A stretch of 64,000 bases of DNA from Stagonosporopsis chrysanthemi. Its lineage: Eukaryota; Ascomycota; Dothideomycetes; Pleosporales; Didymellaceae. Under the pieces are notes generated by a model. That model was not told the origin of the DNA. It made no database searches and saw only the letters and a program-made list of their open reading frames with translations. The DNA is taken from the NCBI GenBank assembly GCA_022560025.1, contig JAFISE010000040.1, positions 124,001 to 188,000 of the forward strand, written 5' to 3'. Positions within the stretch are counted from its first letter, which is position 1. Each line of letters starts with the position of its first letter. This document shows positions 44,901 to 58,107 of this stretch, one piece after another. The position numbers and the translations under genes are program-made.

Positions 44901-47900
44901 GGTGCTACTCTTGCGTAAAACCACCTGTAGCAGTTGTCGAATCGCTTGAGACGGATCTTTTTCTGGAGCTGTTGTCCGGTGCGCAACGACTTGTTCCACT
45001 GCTCAAGATACGACTCGCGGTCGTCCGGATGAATCGACTCCCATGGATCCTGGAGGACCTGGCGAGTGTCTTGACCTCCATAAATAAGAAATTTCGAATT
45101 CACCCATGTGGTAGCACCTGTTGTTGGCGCGGCCGTGAATATCTGCACAGGGAGCGAATCAATGATTGTGCGGAGGAGGCTTTCTGATGGTGGGGGCATG
45201 TCGAAGGTCTCGGTGATCGAGTTTCTTCTTCCATGTCCAGGAACGGTAGCTGTACGGCCTCCAGGAGTCGTCGCTGTCGGCAACGATTGAAATGACGACC
45301 CAAAATCGGCGCCGTATGAGTGCAAGAGCGAATGACCGCGCTGATGCTGGGTTTTCTTTCCTGAGCTTGACGGGTCATCTTTGGAAGTTCCCTGCTCGTT
45401 CTTTGGCGTCGGAACATCCTCGTCGTAGTACTGGACGACTGGATTGACGCTAGCTCGTTTCTCTACCTTCTTCTCGGCTGCCTTCGATTGGCTCGGGGCC
45501 CTTGTCGGCCTCTTCTGTGCATCAAAATAGCTTTCGACGGCGTCGCTCCCTGCAAGGTGGCCTGGGGTGCTGCCGATAGAGTTCTTACTCGAGAATCCCA
45601 AAGAGGCAGCGTCCCATCCAGGTGTGCCAGTGATTGAGCCACCAGGACTGTGCTTGGAACGACCAGAATAGTCGGAAGGACTCGTAACACTTCCAGCTGC
45701 CGAGTGTGAGATATCCCCAAGGTCGATGTGTAGAAGATCGTCAAGGCTCTCGGGGTCTGATGTATTGGTGCTACCAGGACCCTGCCCTGTTATTCGCCTC
45801 TGCCTAGCGGAGTTGATTTGAATCAAGGCATTTGTAAATTGCCAGGCGTTTGAAAACGACGTTGCAAGGTGGGGCGCTAAGTGCTTGAGCGAATTTGTGA
45901 GGCTTCGAGGGTACGGTACGACAGGCGATAGAATGGAGAGAATGGCGATTGGAGCTCTGCGGGTGAAGTTGTCCTTCTGGTGTGTTGAAGTATCTGAATG
46001 TTGTTCAGACTGTCGGCGAGATAGCTTTGGCGTCTGTGCTGGCGTACCTGTTTCACCGTTATGCATGATTTGAGACAGGGTAGGATGGATAAGAGGAATG
46101 TGGGTGACGGTGCTAGCCCTGTCTACACCAATGGCTTCGACAACACCATACTGTGTATAGTCTTGAGGAGACTTGGAAGGATTAAAGGTCTCCTCGTCGA
46201 CGTTGCTAGTCGTAAAGAAGGGGTTTGCTTCAGCATCATTCTGTATCGCCGGCGATGGAGCGGGCGACTGCGCCCAAGGGGATGCTGGGTACTGTTCGTA
46301 TTCCTCGTAACGAGGTTGCAATGCAAGACTGCCTATACCCAAGCTTCCTGGCTTGAAAGCGACTCCAGCATGGCTCCGTGCAGCTGTACTTTTTTCGGTG
46401 GACGTTTTGTTCTCTTCTGATTTTTCTTTCTCGGCCAGATCTTCACGAGAAGTGGATATGGACGTAGAGTAATCTCGCGTCAAGGTAACCACGCGTCCTC
46501 GCTCTAGAACGCGATTTACCCCGGTGTTGTCTATCAGGGCGTCTGGTTCGTGGTCAAGGGCGCGTAATACACTAAAGACGGTGGTGGGCGTTGTCGGCTC
46601 TCCACCCACACTCGAGAAGTCCGGATCACTGAACGAGGGATTGTGGGTGGAGGTTTTGGTGAAGCCGGGGAAGGGTGACGAGGATCCATCGAAAGACGCC
46701 TGAGAGACCTGCCTGAGGGGATGGTCTCTCGCAGGCGCTTGTGGTGCATGACTAGCAGCTCGAAGGGGCCCACGTGGCCGAACGTGCATCGTCGGTGTAG
46801 GTGCGTCTGTCTCGTTCTTCTGTCGCTCGTAGCCGGCAAAGGAGTGGTGCGAAAAAAGCTTTGGTCTCCTATCTGGGATCGCAGTAGCAGGTCTTTCCTC
46901 TGGCTGTGGTGTGGCCTGTTGCACTCTGATGGTTTGACTTTTGGCGCCTGGAGTCTCTTGGTATGCAGCAGCACGGGGGCTATTCCCCTGGCCAAATGTC
47001 GCGTTCCAGGTAGTCTTCTGCCCCCATGGTACGTTTTCGATATCAGAGGCGTCTGCAGGTACGGCCAATGTTGCTCGTTCTGCGCCATAGCAGTCCCGCA
47101 TGATGGTGGTCACGGCGGTCCACCATGCTGCGAGTCCAGGTTCAGCGCTAAGCTGTAGGACCAGCTCATAGAGATTAGGGCTAGGGTAGCGAGGATCTTC
47201 AATCTCAGCAAAGGAATAGCCCCTCTCGCCCGGCGCGAACGGTGTTGTCGATGCAGTAGGTGTACTAGACTCTGATGCAATGCTGTCCTTGGGCACGGCC
47301 CATTCTCTGGAGTAGATAGCTGACACGGTGGGCGACAGGTTGGTGAAGGGCATGTGGAAAGAGGAGGCCCATCTTGGCGTACTAGGGACCGTAGGGAATG
47401 GGTAGGACGGCGTTCTTAAGGCTTGGTAGCCAGCAGGTGTGGGTGGCACACTGCCACGGATGGTCCTTGCGGATTCTGTCGACTCGGTAGATGTGGTTGC
47501 ACCAGTCGGCAGTGGGCTCGGAGTGCTGGCGAAGGCTCCCTCGAGGGTTGGTGACAAGGCTGAGACCGGTTCTTCTTTAATCGGTGATACTCTGCGAGCA
47601 CCCAAGCCTGTGTTAGCTGCATTGCTGGAGACATTCCGCATGCGCTCGCGCTGCTGCTGCTGCAGGATCTTCAGTTGCAAATTGCGCAGGCGCTCAATCT
47701 CGAGCTCGTCGGGCGACACCTGGCCTGGAGACGCAACGTGTGCAGTCGGTCTCCCGTCGTTGGCGACCGCAGTGTCGTCCTCGCTCATGTCGGTGTCAGT
47801 CTCGGTGGCTGATGCATCGTCGTCTTCGGGGCGCGGACCAGGCGAGCGCGGGTCCTCTGCAGGCGACGACCGGGGCACGGCAGCGCTGCGAGGCAGGCGC

Positions 47901-48013
47901 GGGAGCGGCGGGCGAGGTGGCGCGGTGGGCGAGGCGTGTTGCGAGGTGGGCGATGAGTTGGTCGAAGAGGCGGTGACATCAGTCGACGGCGGCAGCTGGT
48001 GTTCTCTGGTCAT
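41947..48013 (-). CDS. Hybrid histidine kinase with two PAS domains and two receiver-type domains
   Basis: Three exons encode 1989 aa from the Met of MTREHQLPP; the frame is open to 48154. Introns: 42382-42430 and 42220-42267 (48 nt, stop-free). Residues 1-930 are largely disordered. PAS domains start near residues 943 (LLRTIIDSLPVQIF) and 1074 (KYRALANSSPQIVFVV). The H-box NMSHEIRTPLNG (about 1281) holds the phospho-His. The ATPase domain has NVVGNAIKFTEKG, DTGRGF and HGGTGLGLA. A receiver-like segment (MYSILVVCPLVHS to YRPLKPSK) lacks a clear phospho-Asp. The C-terminal receiver is complete: LVEDNQINQT, ILCDLHMPNKDG, LSAN, TKP. It would pass phosphate to Ypd1-type transmitters. No membrane segment, so it is likely a cytosolic sensor; signal unknown. 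Confidence 0.88.
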
Positions 48014-51000
48014 GTTCTCAGTCGCATCCCCCTGTCCCCCTCGATGGCGCAAGAGAGAAGGTGTTGTTGCAAGGGGCCCGGCCCGGATGGTGTGGACATT
48101 CGATGGGCGGGCGGTATGGCAGAGCTGCGTCGAGTCGAGGGTGCGTGCGGCCAATCCGTCGAGATGCTGCTGGATGACGTCGACGAGAAAAGCGCTCTGA
48201 GGGCTCCAGCCAAAAGTACGGCCAAATGCGCGCCACTAAATTCGCCGGGGCCACGCAACGCAGCGCAGCACAGCAACGGACGGGACTGAGGGCGCGGCTT
48301 CCTTGCGCCGGGCGATGGGCGACGGGGAGTGCTGGCAGCAGAATTGGCAATGGGATGGTGGGCTAATCGCTCCCCTGTGGATCCCAGCACATTCAGGGAA
48401 CTGGAACTGGAGCTGGGGCTGGAACAGTTAGGCGGCACGCGGGAGCTGCAAGTGCATTTGCGGCCAGTAGGCCAGAAACGCGCGACAACACTAGGCCTGC
48501 GCTGCTGCTACAAGGCACGCCTAGGAGATGTGCAGGAACAGACCGCAATTCGCAGCAGCGCGCGACGAGCCTCTGCAGCCTCCTGGACTGGACGGACGGC
48601 CGACCGCCACCTGGAGCGGACAGCGCCTTTACGTCACCGGGGGGCACCAAGCCTGAAGGACTCTGATTTGCGAATGCCTGCAGCCGGTAGACTCGGCGCC
48701 GTCTCACCCGTCGAAACAAGCAGCCTCGCGCTGGGCCTCTGCGGCGCGCAATATTGAAACACACACACACACACACACATACACACACACTTGTCACACA
48801 CCGCGCCCTCGCCTGTCCTCGTGGCGCTGCAGAGGGCCTCGCAACACCTGCTGTGCCGGCGCGACCAACAATCGGCAGCCCGTCGGCGTGTGGCTGATGT
48901 CAGGGTGTGTGGCTCCATCGTCAGCCGTAGCTTCGCAGCTGCCAACCGGCAAGCGCCGGTCCCTGGCACGTCGCCGCGCCGAGTGCTTCAACCTGAAGAG
49001 CCTCACGGCGTCGATAGGCCTCAACCTCACGATGGTCTCGGGTTATGCGCTAGTCGTGCGATGCTGTTGCAGTGAGTGCTCGGCTGTGAACGCCGGCGCA
49101 CCGCCACACCGGATTCCCAAGCCCATGTTGCCGCATCGTGACAGGTGTTGACAGCCTGTCCCTGTCTGACCGCTATCGATTCATTTATGTAGTGTTTAAT
49201 AAGTGCTCAGTCCCTCATTCCCTGGACCTCACCCCCGACGCCATCCGCGGAGCGCACCACAACACCGGCCGTGTGTGCATACCCCAGACACGATCGAGTC
49301 CAGCGCCTCTGCACAGCGCAGATCTAGACTCCCGTGCACCGCGTCGATTCGCCTCCCCATAGTCTAGACACAACTGCACGCAGCTCCCGCGCATATAGAG
49401 TCCAGCCCTAACGTCTCTGACAGCCGCCCGGTGTTTCGGTTTTTCCAGACCGCAACCTCACCCCTCGCAGCACCTCGCGAGCAAGGTCGCAAAACAAACA
49501 TTTCAATTACTCGACCGGAAGGGTAGATCCGGCAGACCATCAGACCACGTCCCCACTTAGCGGCCCAACCCACGTGGAAACGATTAGTCGCTCTGAATCA
49601 GAGTGGAGGGCCGAATCGATCCAAGCAAACCCTTCGCCGTTGATACGGGTCCATGACGGGTGACGCAATTGAATCTATTGAATACCGATACCGATGTGGT
49701 GGACACTGACAGCACAGTAACCAGCAAGCCCGGGCGGCACCAAGATGCTATCTGCAGATTGCGAATTTCCAGAAGCCTCAAACGCTAAATTACGCGAATC
49801 GCCTCTATATACATGTACTTACGGTGAGTGACCATGAGCACCGATATCCAAGCCCGTAGATATACAGCAATCCAGGGAACAGGGTTCATCACCGCACGAA
49901 CACGCGCTAGTCGCTCCGGTATCGAGATCATATAGAACACCATCTCGCAATACCCAGCACTACACCCGAAGCAGCCCCCATACTACGCTGCATACTACGC
50001 TGCAAGACCCTGGGGATTCAAGAGCTACCAGCAATTCGGGTTTACAATAACCTCAACATCACTTCACCCACTATCCACTCTCATCCCGCCGCTCAGTCTC
50101 TTCGCACCACATCTACATATACAGCTCTGTCCATCTACAACATGCATACTAGGCCGCATTGATTGCTGCATCGAGCCAAGTCAGCCTGCAGAAGCGGTGT
50201 GCGGACGCGCTATTTCCAAGTCGTTGGTGAACCATACACAGTAATAGCCGGTCTGACCAGGCACGGACACAGGCACGGACATAGGCACAGACACCAATGC
50301 AGATGCAGCTACACCTGCAGAGTATGTACGAGATCTCGGTCATAGAAGGCGGCCTACCTTCTCGATTTCTGAACGGGAAGCCTTCTAGACTACTCGGCGG
50401 CGGTCTTTTAAGACAACCATCCTCAGCCACGAGGGTTCTTTTGACTAAACCACATCCATACTCATGATTTACAGAGCTCCAAGATAGTGTAGCACATTTC
50501 CATACAGGGCAGAACGAGTAAGTGTACAACAACTCCGCAGTATGCACACACAAATTGCACCCCCTGTGTGGTAATAGCCACGTGACCCCAAGAAGTCAAT
50601 ACCAGACATCAAAGTACTCGATGTTCTGATTAATCCTGCATGTCTGCATCTCAGTGCCGGGCCTTTTGTAGTGCCCCATGCGCGCAACGTCCGAAGACTC
50701 GGCACTAACACCAGCGCCAACACGAAGGTGGCAGCACAAGCCGGCTCCTCGTCTTGCATGTGTAGTTCAGGAGCATGGGCTAGGTAGGGCAAGCATGGGT
50801 AGGAGAGCAGTGAATAAGTGAATGTAAAAGGGGGCTGATTACGCAGTTCTATATAGTGACGCAGGAGAGGTGTATAGACAGAGGAATTATATACAGGAGA
50901 AGAAAAAAGAAGTTCTGGAGAGCAGGAGACAGAGAGAAACAAGGAAAAGAAAACGGCAGGAAAAGGGAGATGGTATAATTAGAACCCCCTCCCCCCCTCC

Positions 51001-51046
51001 CCCCAACGATCCCACCACATCCATCGTCGTTGGCGTCAAACACATA
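48014..51046. other. 3-kb gene-free region upstream of the histidine kinase
   Basis: Between the histidine-kinase start and the 3' end of the Syp1-like gene (both minus strand). No frame has domain or splice support. It is probably promoter, long 5' UTR and unassigned sequence. It contains a CA microsatellite. Confidence 0.5.
48758..48790. repeat. (AC)n microsatellite
   Basis: About sixteen dinucleotide units with one interruption (cat). It lies roughly 750 bp upstream of the histidine-kinase start. Confidence 0.9.
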
Positions 51047-54018
51047 TTACACGCCCAGATACGTCCCGCTCACGATTCTCTTCACACTGGGTACATTCTT
51101 CCAGCTCCCCTTCTCCTCGGTCTCGACCTCACCCTCGCCCTTTTCCTCATCTGCAAACGGGTCCGCCTCCTTCTCCTCGTGCGTACTGACCGCCAGGCCG
51201 CTCCCGAGGCCCAAGCTCCCCTGCCCACTGAGCTCCCACCTCGCCTCGGTGTTACCGGGCCGGGCCTCGGTCTCCGTAATGAAGCGTGCGCGGATACTGC
51301 CCGCCGGCTGGCCGGGGGAGAGCGTCACGTCGCCCAGCCGCCAGTAGATGAGCGCCTTGTCGCGGGAGAAGGTACCTGCGGGTTTGGACTGGCAGGCTGT
51401 GGCTTTGGAGCCGGGCTCGAGGCGGATGATGAGGACGAGGTTGCGCACGGTGACGGACGGGGCGCCGTGCAGGTCAAAGGCTGGGTTGAGCGAGTAGTTG
51501 AGAATGGCCGAGAGCTGGGTGGGTTCGGGTTTCCATAGGGGACTCAGCAGAATGGGGGCCCAGGGGGCGACGCTGGAAGGGTCAATGTGCAGCTGGTAGT
51601 GGAATGCAACGGACGTTTTTGTGATTTTGGCTAGGTCGACGCTATAGTGACCTGGGTTCTCGGGGAGTTGCTCGATGAAGGCTGGGTTCGGTGCGACCTT
51701 TTCGAGCACCGGAAAGTTGTCCAGGCGGATGTGCTCTGTGCCAAAGGGGCCGGCGGAGAGGTCGATAGGGTTGAATGCGAGGGCTACCTGGCCAATTACC
51801 ATAGCCTTAGTGACGGTGCCTTGTTCGAACCACGCACTGACAGTCTCGACGAGCGAGGCGTTCAGCCCAGGCTCGTGCAGGTCCGGGTGCTTGACCGTTG
51901 CGCTAGCGGAGCTGCTCAAGGATCGGCCCGAACGAATGGACTGAGTGTCTGATGCCGGGGCGGCATGTTCGTCAGAGAGCAAGGCTCTGTGGGGGAGCTT
52001 AAAAACTGGTGAAGCGGGTTGTGGAGGAGGAATGAGCGATGGGAACACGGTAGGCGAGCTGGAGGATGGGAATGTGGCGCTCGATGGAGCCGAACCAGTG
52101 GCAGGGAGTGCTGGTGGGGGCGACTCTCCTATGCTCTGCAACTCAGGGAGAGCGGGATTCGGTACGAATATCGTGTTACGAACATCACGGCGTCCCCGTA
52201 GTGTGCTGTTACGCTTGGGCTGGGCCGCTTGCTATGATCTCATTAGGCCGAGATATTCCCATAACTTGGTTCTTACTTACCGCACGCAGGGTGTTGACCA
52301 CACTGGCCATCGCGGCGTCATTGTCTTCTCCTTCTTCTTGAATTGGCGCGTTTCTGATATCGAGTTTGAATTGCGGTGCGGAATTGCCCTCGCCTTGACT
52401 GCTAAGTGATGGTCAGTTTGTGGTCACGAGTCATGTTCAGGGATCTTCTTACAAACCAGCCTCGCGCTCGGCTTCTGTGATGGCGTCAAGGATTGACGGG
52501 GGCACAGAAAAACCCTCGGCATCTTTCTCAGGCTCCGCTGTTGGTTCTGCGATGGATGGAGGAGCAAGGGACTCGTTCAGCTCTGGTATCGAGTCTTGCG
52601 TCGTGCCGTTCACGGGAGGAGCGATTGCGTCGTTCTCTTTGGAGGTCGTGGTATCTAAGCCGTTCGGCTCGTCCACGTCGCGCGAAGGGGGAGGACGATC
52701 TGGCGAAGGCGCTCTTTCAGACTCGCGTCTCGACGAGAGACGCCTCAGAGGCGAGCGAGGGCGATCTGCTGAGGCGCTGGGTGGTGGCAGGTCTTTGTCC
52801 TTGTTCTTGCTCTTTCCAAAACCGAACGCTGAGCCGAGATTGGAAGACGATTTCTGCTCAGGTGAAGCTGCGCGGCCGTACGGGTGAGCGCTCTGTCTCC
52901 GACGGCCCAGTACCGTGCCAAACCGCTTCAGTGGATTCGAGCTGTGCTTCTCTTCTTCTGTGGCTGGTCAGTGCTGTAGCTACAAGGTCAAGATTGAAGC
53001 GTACTGGAACCACTTTTCTGGCTACGCGCATCGTCTGCGGGGCTGGCTATTGAGGGCACTGGGGGCGGTACCAGGGTCCTCGCTGGAGAAGCAGGCACAG
53101 GAGGGTTGCTCATCTTGCGGTTTGCCTGGGGGATGTCTCCACTGCGCAGTCTCAGAGACCAGGTCTGGATCTCGTCTGCGGTCTCGATGGTCAGGAGCAC
53201 GTTGAGCGTCTCTTCTGCCGTGACCCTGCTCCTTTCGATCTGGTCGATCTCGTGTGTCTCGAACTGGGTCAGAGCATCGCGCAGATGGTTCAGGCGGCTC
53301 TCGTCGACGGCCTGCAGCTTTTCGTAGACGAACGGCGCCTGCGAGTCCCACTGCAACTCAGCACTCTGCTCTTCTTGCGCAGCCTCGCCAACCTCGGAGG
53401 GCCTCGCCTTCGCGCCCTTGGCCTTGAGCTTCTCCGACTTCTTCCGCGCGGCATCCAGCTCCTTGGCCATGGCCTGCAGGTTCCCGGACATGTTGCCCAT
53501 GGCCTGCACTTCGCGGTCGTTTGCGTAGAAGTCGCGCAGAGGCCGCTCGACGTCGGACTCGATCTTGCGCGCAAGGTGCTCGTGGGAGGCGGCAACGGCG
53601 CCGGTTGCGCTCACAATCTTCTGCCAGGGCACCGAGAAAATGCTGGTAGGCGTCAGTCAATGCGCGCCGCATGCACTTGGGCGCGCGCATACCCCAGTTC
53701 TGATGTATCGTCGGGCGGATGCCGGTTCGCCAGCTTCCGCAGGCCCTGGACATAGTGTTCCTCGACGCGGCGACGCTCCTGCGCATTGGTGAGCACCGTG
53801 TGGTAGGATGCATCGCTGCCGCGGTCTACGCACCTGCAGCCAGTCGGCAATCTGCGTGTTCAGCTGGCCCACGTGCCTCATGCGCCCATTGAGGACGTCG
53901 ACGGCCTGCGCGGGCGAGAGGGTTTGCTACACACTGCGTGAGTCGACGCGGGATCCGGCACGAGGGCGTGGTGGCAGCTCACCAGCACTGCTGGGTACTC
54001 TTTGCGCTGGAGCTCCAT
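51047..54018 (-). CDS. syp1: Syp1/FCHo-type muniscin, F-BAR endocytic protein
   Basis: Seven exons encode 887 aa. Introns: 53927-53982, 53779-53833, 53643-53692, 52958-53004, 52402-52452 and 52232-52280. Spliced start: MELQRKEYPAVL then QTLSPAQAVDVLNGRM. The F-BAR domain (about residues 1-250) includes QIADWLQERRRVEEHYVQGL and GIFSVPWQKIVSATG. A disordered middle has KRFGTVLGRRR and Ser/Pro-rich runs. LRGRRDVRNTIFVP precedes the C-terminal mu-homology domain (about 610-887, ending SGTYLGV). In yeast Syp1 arrives early at clathrin endocytic sites, bends membrane and binds cargo; it also touches septin organisation. All joins keep frame and none needs an unusual splice site. Confidence 0.88.
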
Positions 54019-54864
54019 GGCGGCTGTGGGGGCGGGCGCACAGTCACGGGCGAGCTAGAGGGTCTCAATGGATGCGCTCACGGGAGCAGTTCGTCGCACT
54101 CGTGGAGTGTCGTGACAGCTCCTCGATGGTACGTAATGAGGTTGGGGCTCGCCGTAACGCAATGCGGCTCTAGCTGCGGCCGACCCGGCATTGACGTAGG
54201 TCGTGCCGCGGAAACAAAATGATAAACGTGTTGTACCCCAGCGAGGATCCAGCGACACCGGGCGGGGGTATTCCCAGCGAGCGAGTAACTGGTACCAACG
54301 AGGATGCGGTGGCCAGCCAGGAAATGCACATAGATGCGCTGGTACCTCTCAATCCACGCTGGTGGGCCCTGCTGCTTTGGGCCGTTAGACGGTTGGGCAC
54401 GCCAACTTTCTACACTCGCCTGACCGCCTCTTCGTGGAGTCAAAACAAAAACAACTCCTTCGTTCCTTCAGCAGACCAGATCAGATGGCCTCTCAAGACT
54501 GGCGTGCCCGTTTTGCCTTTGCGGATCGCATGCGCGCTGTCACGAAAATGCAAGTACTACCATATCCACGTCCATGCACAGACCCCTGCTCCCAGCTGCA
54601 GCACAGGGAGCTCCTCGTAAGAACTACTGCTTCCATACGATATCGCGATTGCGACTCAATAATCACCGACGTTGCCCAAGGGACAGCTCTTGCAAGCCTC
54701 ATTTTCCCTGCCATCTCGGTCTGCTCGGACCAAGCTCCACGAACGACCGTTGCCTGACAACGCTGGCTAACGCAGCTTGTTCGTTGTCAGGACCATGTTG
54801 TGCTCACAGGCAACCATATAAGCTCTTTCGACGCCCAGTGTGCTTCTCTTGTCACTTGTTTGCA
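54019..54864. promoter_or_regulatory. Divergent promoter region, syp1 / Csk1-like kinase
   Basis: It separates divergent genes. The first exon of the Csk1-like gene could begin within this stretch. Nothing else supported. Confidence 0.35.
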
Positions 54865-56230
54865 ATGCTGGCCTGCATCAAGCTAATTTTTCGCAGAATA
54901 GACGCCTGCCATGCCTCCAATCCTTTGCTACCGGCAAGTGATGCGCACAGGGAAGCTATTACTGCCGAGACTAGCATATATGACGAAGCCCGCTCAATCG
55001 TACGAGGACTGCACCGATTTCCGGTGGCTGGTTAGTGACACTCTTTAGGAAGACTATGAAAGTTCAATCGACGAGAAGGCTGCAAGTTATCCTCCACGGT
55101 TCCTCCAGTTCCCTACAGCAGAGGTAAGTCCGCACATTGCATAATTCTTGCACAGTGGTCACTGACAAAGCCCAAGGACACCAAGTACGTACCCACTCCC
55201 GGCGCAATCACAGTGGGTATGTATCAGAATGCTCTCTACTATCGTGAGGGCCTCTTCTCTGCCATCTACAAGGCTCCTGCTTTGAACAACGATGGCTACT
55301 TTCCAGAGGGTGCACCCGCGAGAGCCAATCTTGTCGCCCTCAAGATCACTTCGCCGACGATGATGGAGCCGCCGCACGACTCGAGGCGGGAAGCTGAAAT
55401 CCTGAAAAAGGCAGCATGTCCGAACGTTATCCGCCTCATCGACACCTTCCGAGAGGATGGTAACAAATTTGTCCTCGTCTTTCCATTTATGCCATTCGAT
55501 CTGAGTGTTGTGCTTCGCGAAGGAAAGTTCGCAAAGCCACAGATAAAGGTATGGTTGAAGGACCTATTTTCTGCCCTTGCGTTCATCCACGAGCACGGCA
55601 TAATCCACCGCGATATCAAGCCTTCAAATATATTACTGCAGAGTATCGATGGCCCAGCCTACCTCGCAGACTTCGGCATCGCTTGGGCGCCAGACGTGTC
55701 AAGCACTGAGGTACCAGACGCAAAGATCACAGATGTAGGCACAACATGCTACCGGCCGCCAGAGCTGTTGTTCGGCAACAAAGCGTACGATTGCACCCTT
55801 GATCTATGGGCAGCTGGGTGTACCGTTGCGGAGATACTAGACCCCAGCCACCCAACTTTGTTTGATTCTGGAGAACTCGGAAGCGACCTGGCGCTGCTGC
55901 AAAGTATCTTCAAGAAGCTGGGCACACCGACCTTGACTCGATGGCCTGTAAGTGCACCGGATTCTAGTGAAGCCGGCCATCAGCTGACAAGGAACAGGAG
56001 GCAGCAAAATTCCCAGACTGGGGCAAGGTGGAGTTCCACGAGTACCCTGAAGAGCATTGGGGGAAGTTGTTGCCACGCGTATCTGAAGAAGGGCAGGACC
56101 TTGTCTCAGAGCTCGTCCGGTACGAGAGCGGTGCGCGCATGAAGGCGTTGAAGGTGAGCACGTGTACCGGCCTCGAAGAATGCTAGACTGACTGGATTAG
56201 GTTCTCGAGCACGCCTACTTTCGCGACTAG
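54865..56230 (+). CDS. Csk1-like CDK-family Ser/Thr kinase
   Basis: Five exons, 388 aa as modelled. Introns: 55000-55048, 55124-55176, 55948-55997 and 56154-56200. The 3' joins give TRWPEAAKFPDWGKVEF and MKALKVLEHAYFRD, a normal CDK-type C-terminus. The 5' joins give RSIEDYESSIDEKAA and FPTAEDTKYVPTPG; the first exon and the start at 54865 are least certain. Kinase landmarks: NLVALKI lysine, HRDIKPSN catalytic loop, DFGIAW, activation segment TDVGTTCYRPPELLFG, LDLWAAGCTVAEIL. No PSTAIRE helix is visible, as in Csk1 proteins. Fission-yeast Csk1 activates CDK-activating kinase and Cdk9; the same role is inferred. Confidence 0.78.
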
Positions 56231-56778
56231 CGACCGACGCTTTCAATAGCAAGTAAATAATGGGAGGCAGATTTCAACGTACATAGACATTTAGATTCAC
56301 CCAGCAACATACCCAGTAAATAACCGTTAAGCATAAAATGACTCGTATCTCTTGCAGAGAACAACAACACCTCATGCGTGATGTACCAGGAAGCTCGTTC
56401 GTTTATTCGGTCGTTTTCAGGGATGCACCTACGAAGTAGCTTTCGCTCATAGAGCCTGACACTCTTAAGACAAGGTTACTATCCACTACAGTGCCTCCTC
56501 GCTGCGATGTGAGTCGTGTGCATTGTGGCAGCGGCTGATGCACGGGTGACATGTGCGCTAGCTGACGCAGGGACGCTTTGTAGGGCTGGACCTTGCGCCT
56601 TCGTCATTGTCATTTAACCAAACAACCACTCGCACGAACGTGGACCAATAAATCTAAAGAGTTCGGAACCGCCTTCATGAGATCCCCATCCAGATAGCAG
56701 CTGCCTGGCGTCCACAGCTCTCCACCCCCCTCACCACGCTCCGGACTGCTACCCCTCCGCGCTGGACCTCCTCTCAAC
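56231..56778. other. Intergenic: Csk1-like 3' flank and hymA promoter side
   Basis: Two plus-strand genes flank it. No supported gene. Confidence 0.5.
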
Positions 56779-58107
56779 ATGGCATTCCTATTCCGTAATA
56801 AGCAGAAGAGCAATGCAGAACTCACACGATCGACCAAGGACCTGACTGTCCGCCTGAGCCAGGAGGACAAGCCCAATCCGAAGGTGACGGTGCAGCCACG
56901 CACTCGAAACACGCATGTGCTAACAGCCGGTAGTTGGAAGAGGAGCTTGCTCGGGACCTTCAGCAGATGAAACTGCGCCTTCAGGGCACGCCCGGTATGC
57001 TCCCTCTCCCATATCTGTGCCCTCAAGCATCGCACACACACACCCCTCAGTTCCTTCATACGTGCTAACACCTGCACAGACACAGAAGTCAACCCCGAAC
57101 TCGTATTCCAGCTCCTCTCGGCTATCCTGAGCGACGACCTTCTCTACGTACTAGCAGTAAACATACACAAACTGCCATTCGAGTCGCGCAAGGACGCTCA
57201 AGTCATCTTCTCGTCCGCATTCCGCTACAAGCCCGCCGGGCAGACCGACCCCCAAGTATTGCACCACATCGTACAGTTCCGTCCAGATATCATAATAGCA
57301 TTATGCAGAGGGTACGACAGGCGTGAGAGCGCCATGCCGTGCGGAGGCGTGTTGCGAGAGGCTCTGAAGTACGATGCGATTGCTGCGTTGCTGCTCTACG
57401 ATGAGGGCGATGACGGGAAACAATTGGATCTGGCTAACGTCAACCCGGACGTGGCTGCAAGTGGCAACGGCATATTTTGGCGGTTCTTTGATTGGATAGA
57501 CAAGGGCGCATTCGAGCTCAGCGCGGATGCATTCAATACGTTCAGGGTAAAGGATCCCTTCGATCTTTGATGCTGTGGCTAACAATTGCAGGAAATTCTC
57601 ACCAAACACAAACCGCTCGTGGCCACATTTTTACAGACAAACTTCGAAACGTTCTTTTCAAAGTATAATACTATGCTAATTTCGTCGGAGAGTTACGTGA
57701 CCAAACGGCAATCTATCAAGTTGCTGGGCGAGATTCTGCTGGACCGAGCGAACTATAGCGTCATGACGCAGTATGTGGATTCCGGCGAGCACCTCAAGAT
57801 CATCATGAAGCTGTTGCGGGACGATAGACGGATGATCAACTACGAGGGCTTTCACGTGTTTAAGGTGCGTCCATAACAGCTCTTCTACAGAGCATTGCTG
57901 ACAGCCCAGGTCTTTGTTGCGAATCCAAACAAATCTGTAGCAGTGCAGCGCATCCTTATCAGCAATCGCGAGAAGCTGCTACGCTTCCTCCCCAATTTCC
58001 TTGAGGACCGCACAGAAGACGAGCAATTCATAGACGAGAAGAGCTTCCTGATACGACAGATCGAGCAGTTGCCGAGCCAGCCAATCCCACCGTCTGCAGC
58101 AGCATAA
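56779..58107 (+). CDS. hymA: Mo25/Hym1 scaffold protein (hymA)
   Basis: Five exons encode 367 aa. Introns: 56884-56933, 56995-57079, 57547-57591 and 57865-57909. Starts MAFLFRNKQKSNAELTRSTKDL, the usual Mo25 N-terminus. Joins give NPKLEEELARDLQQMK, QGTPDTEVNPELV, NTFREILTKHK and FHVFKVFVANPNKS. Helical-repeat landmarks are present: FFDWIDKGAFELSADAFNTF, FFSKYNTMLISSESYVTKRQSIKLLGE and RRMINYEGFHVFKVFVANPNK. Mo25 proteins bind GCKIII/STRAD kinases and in fungi act in the RAM/MOR network for polarity; Aspergillus hymA mutants fail in conidiophore development. Length matches the family. Confidence 0.93.

Noticed and set aside
55124..55155. A 32-nt intron in the Csk1-like gene ending at the first CAG
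   Set aside because: Too short for this genome; the acceptor at 55176 gives 53 nt, a branch site and the right frame.
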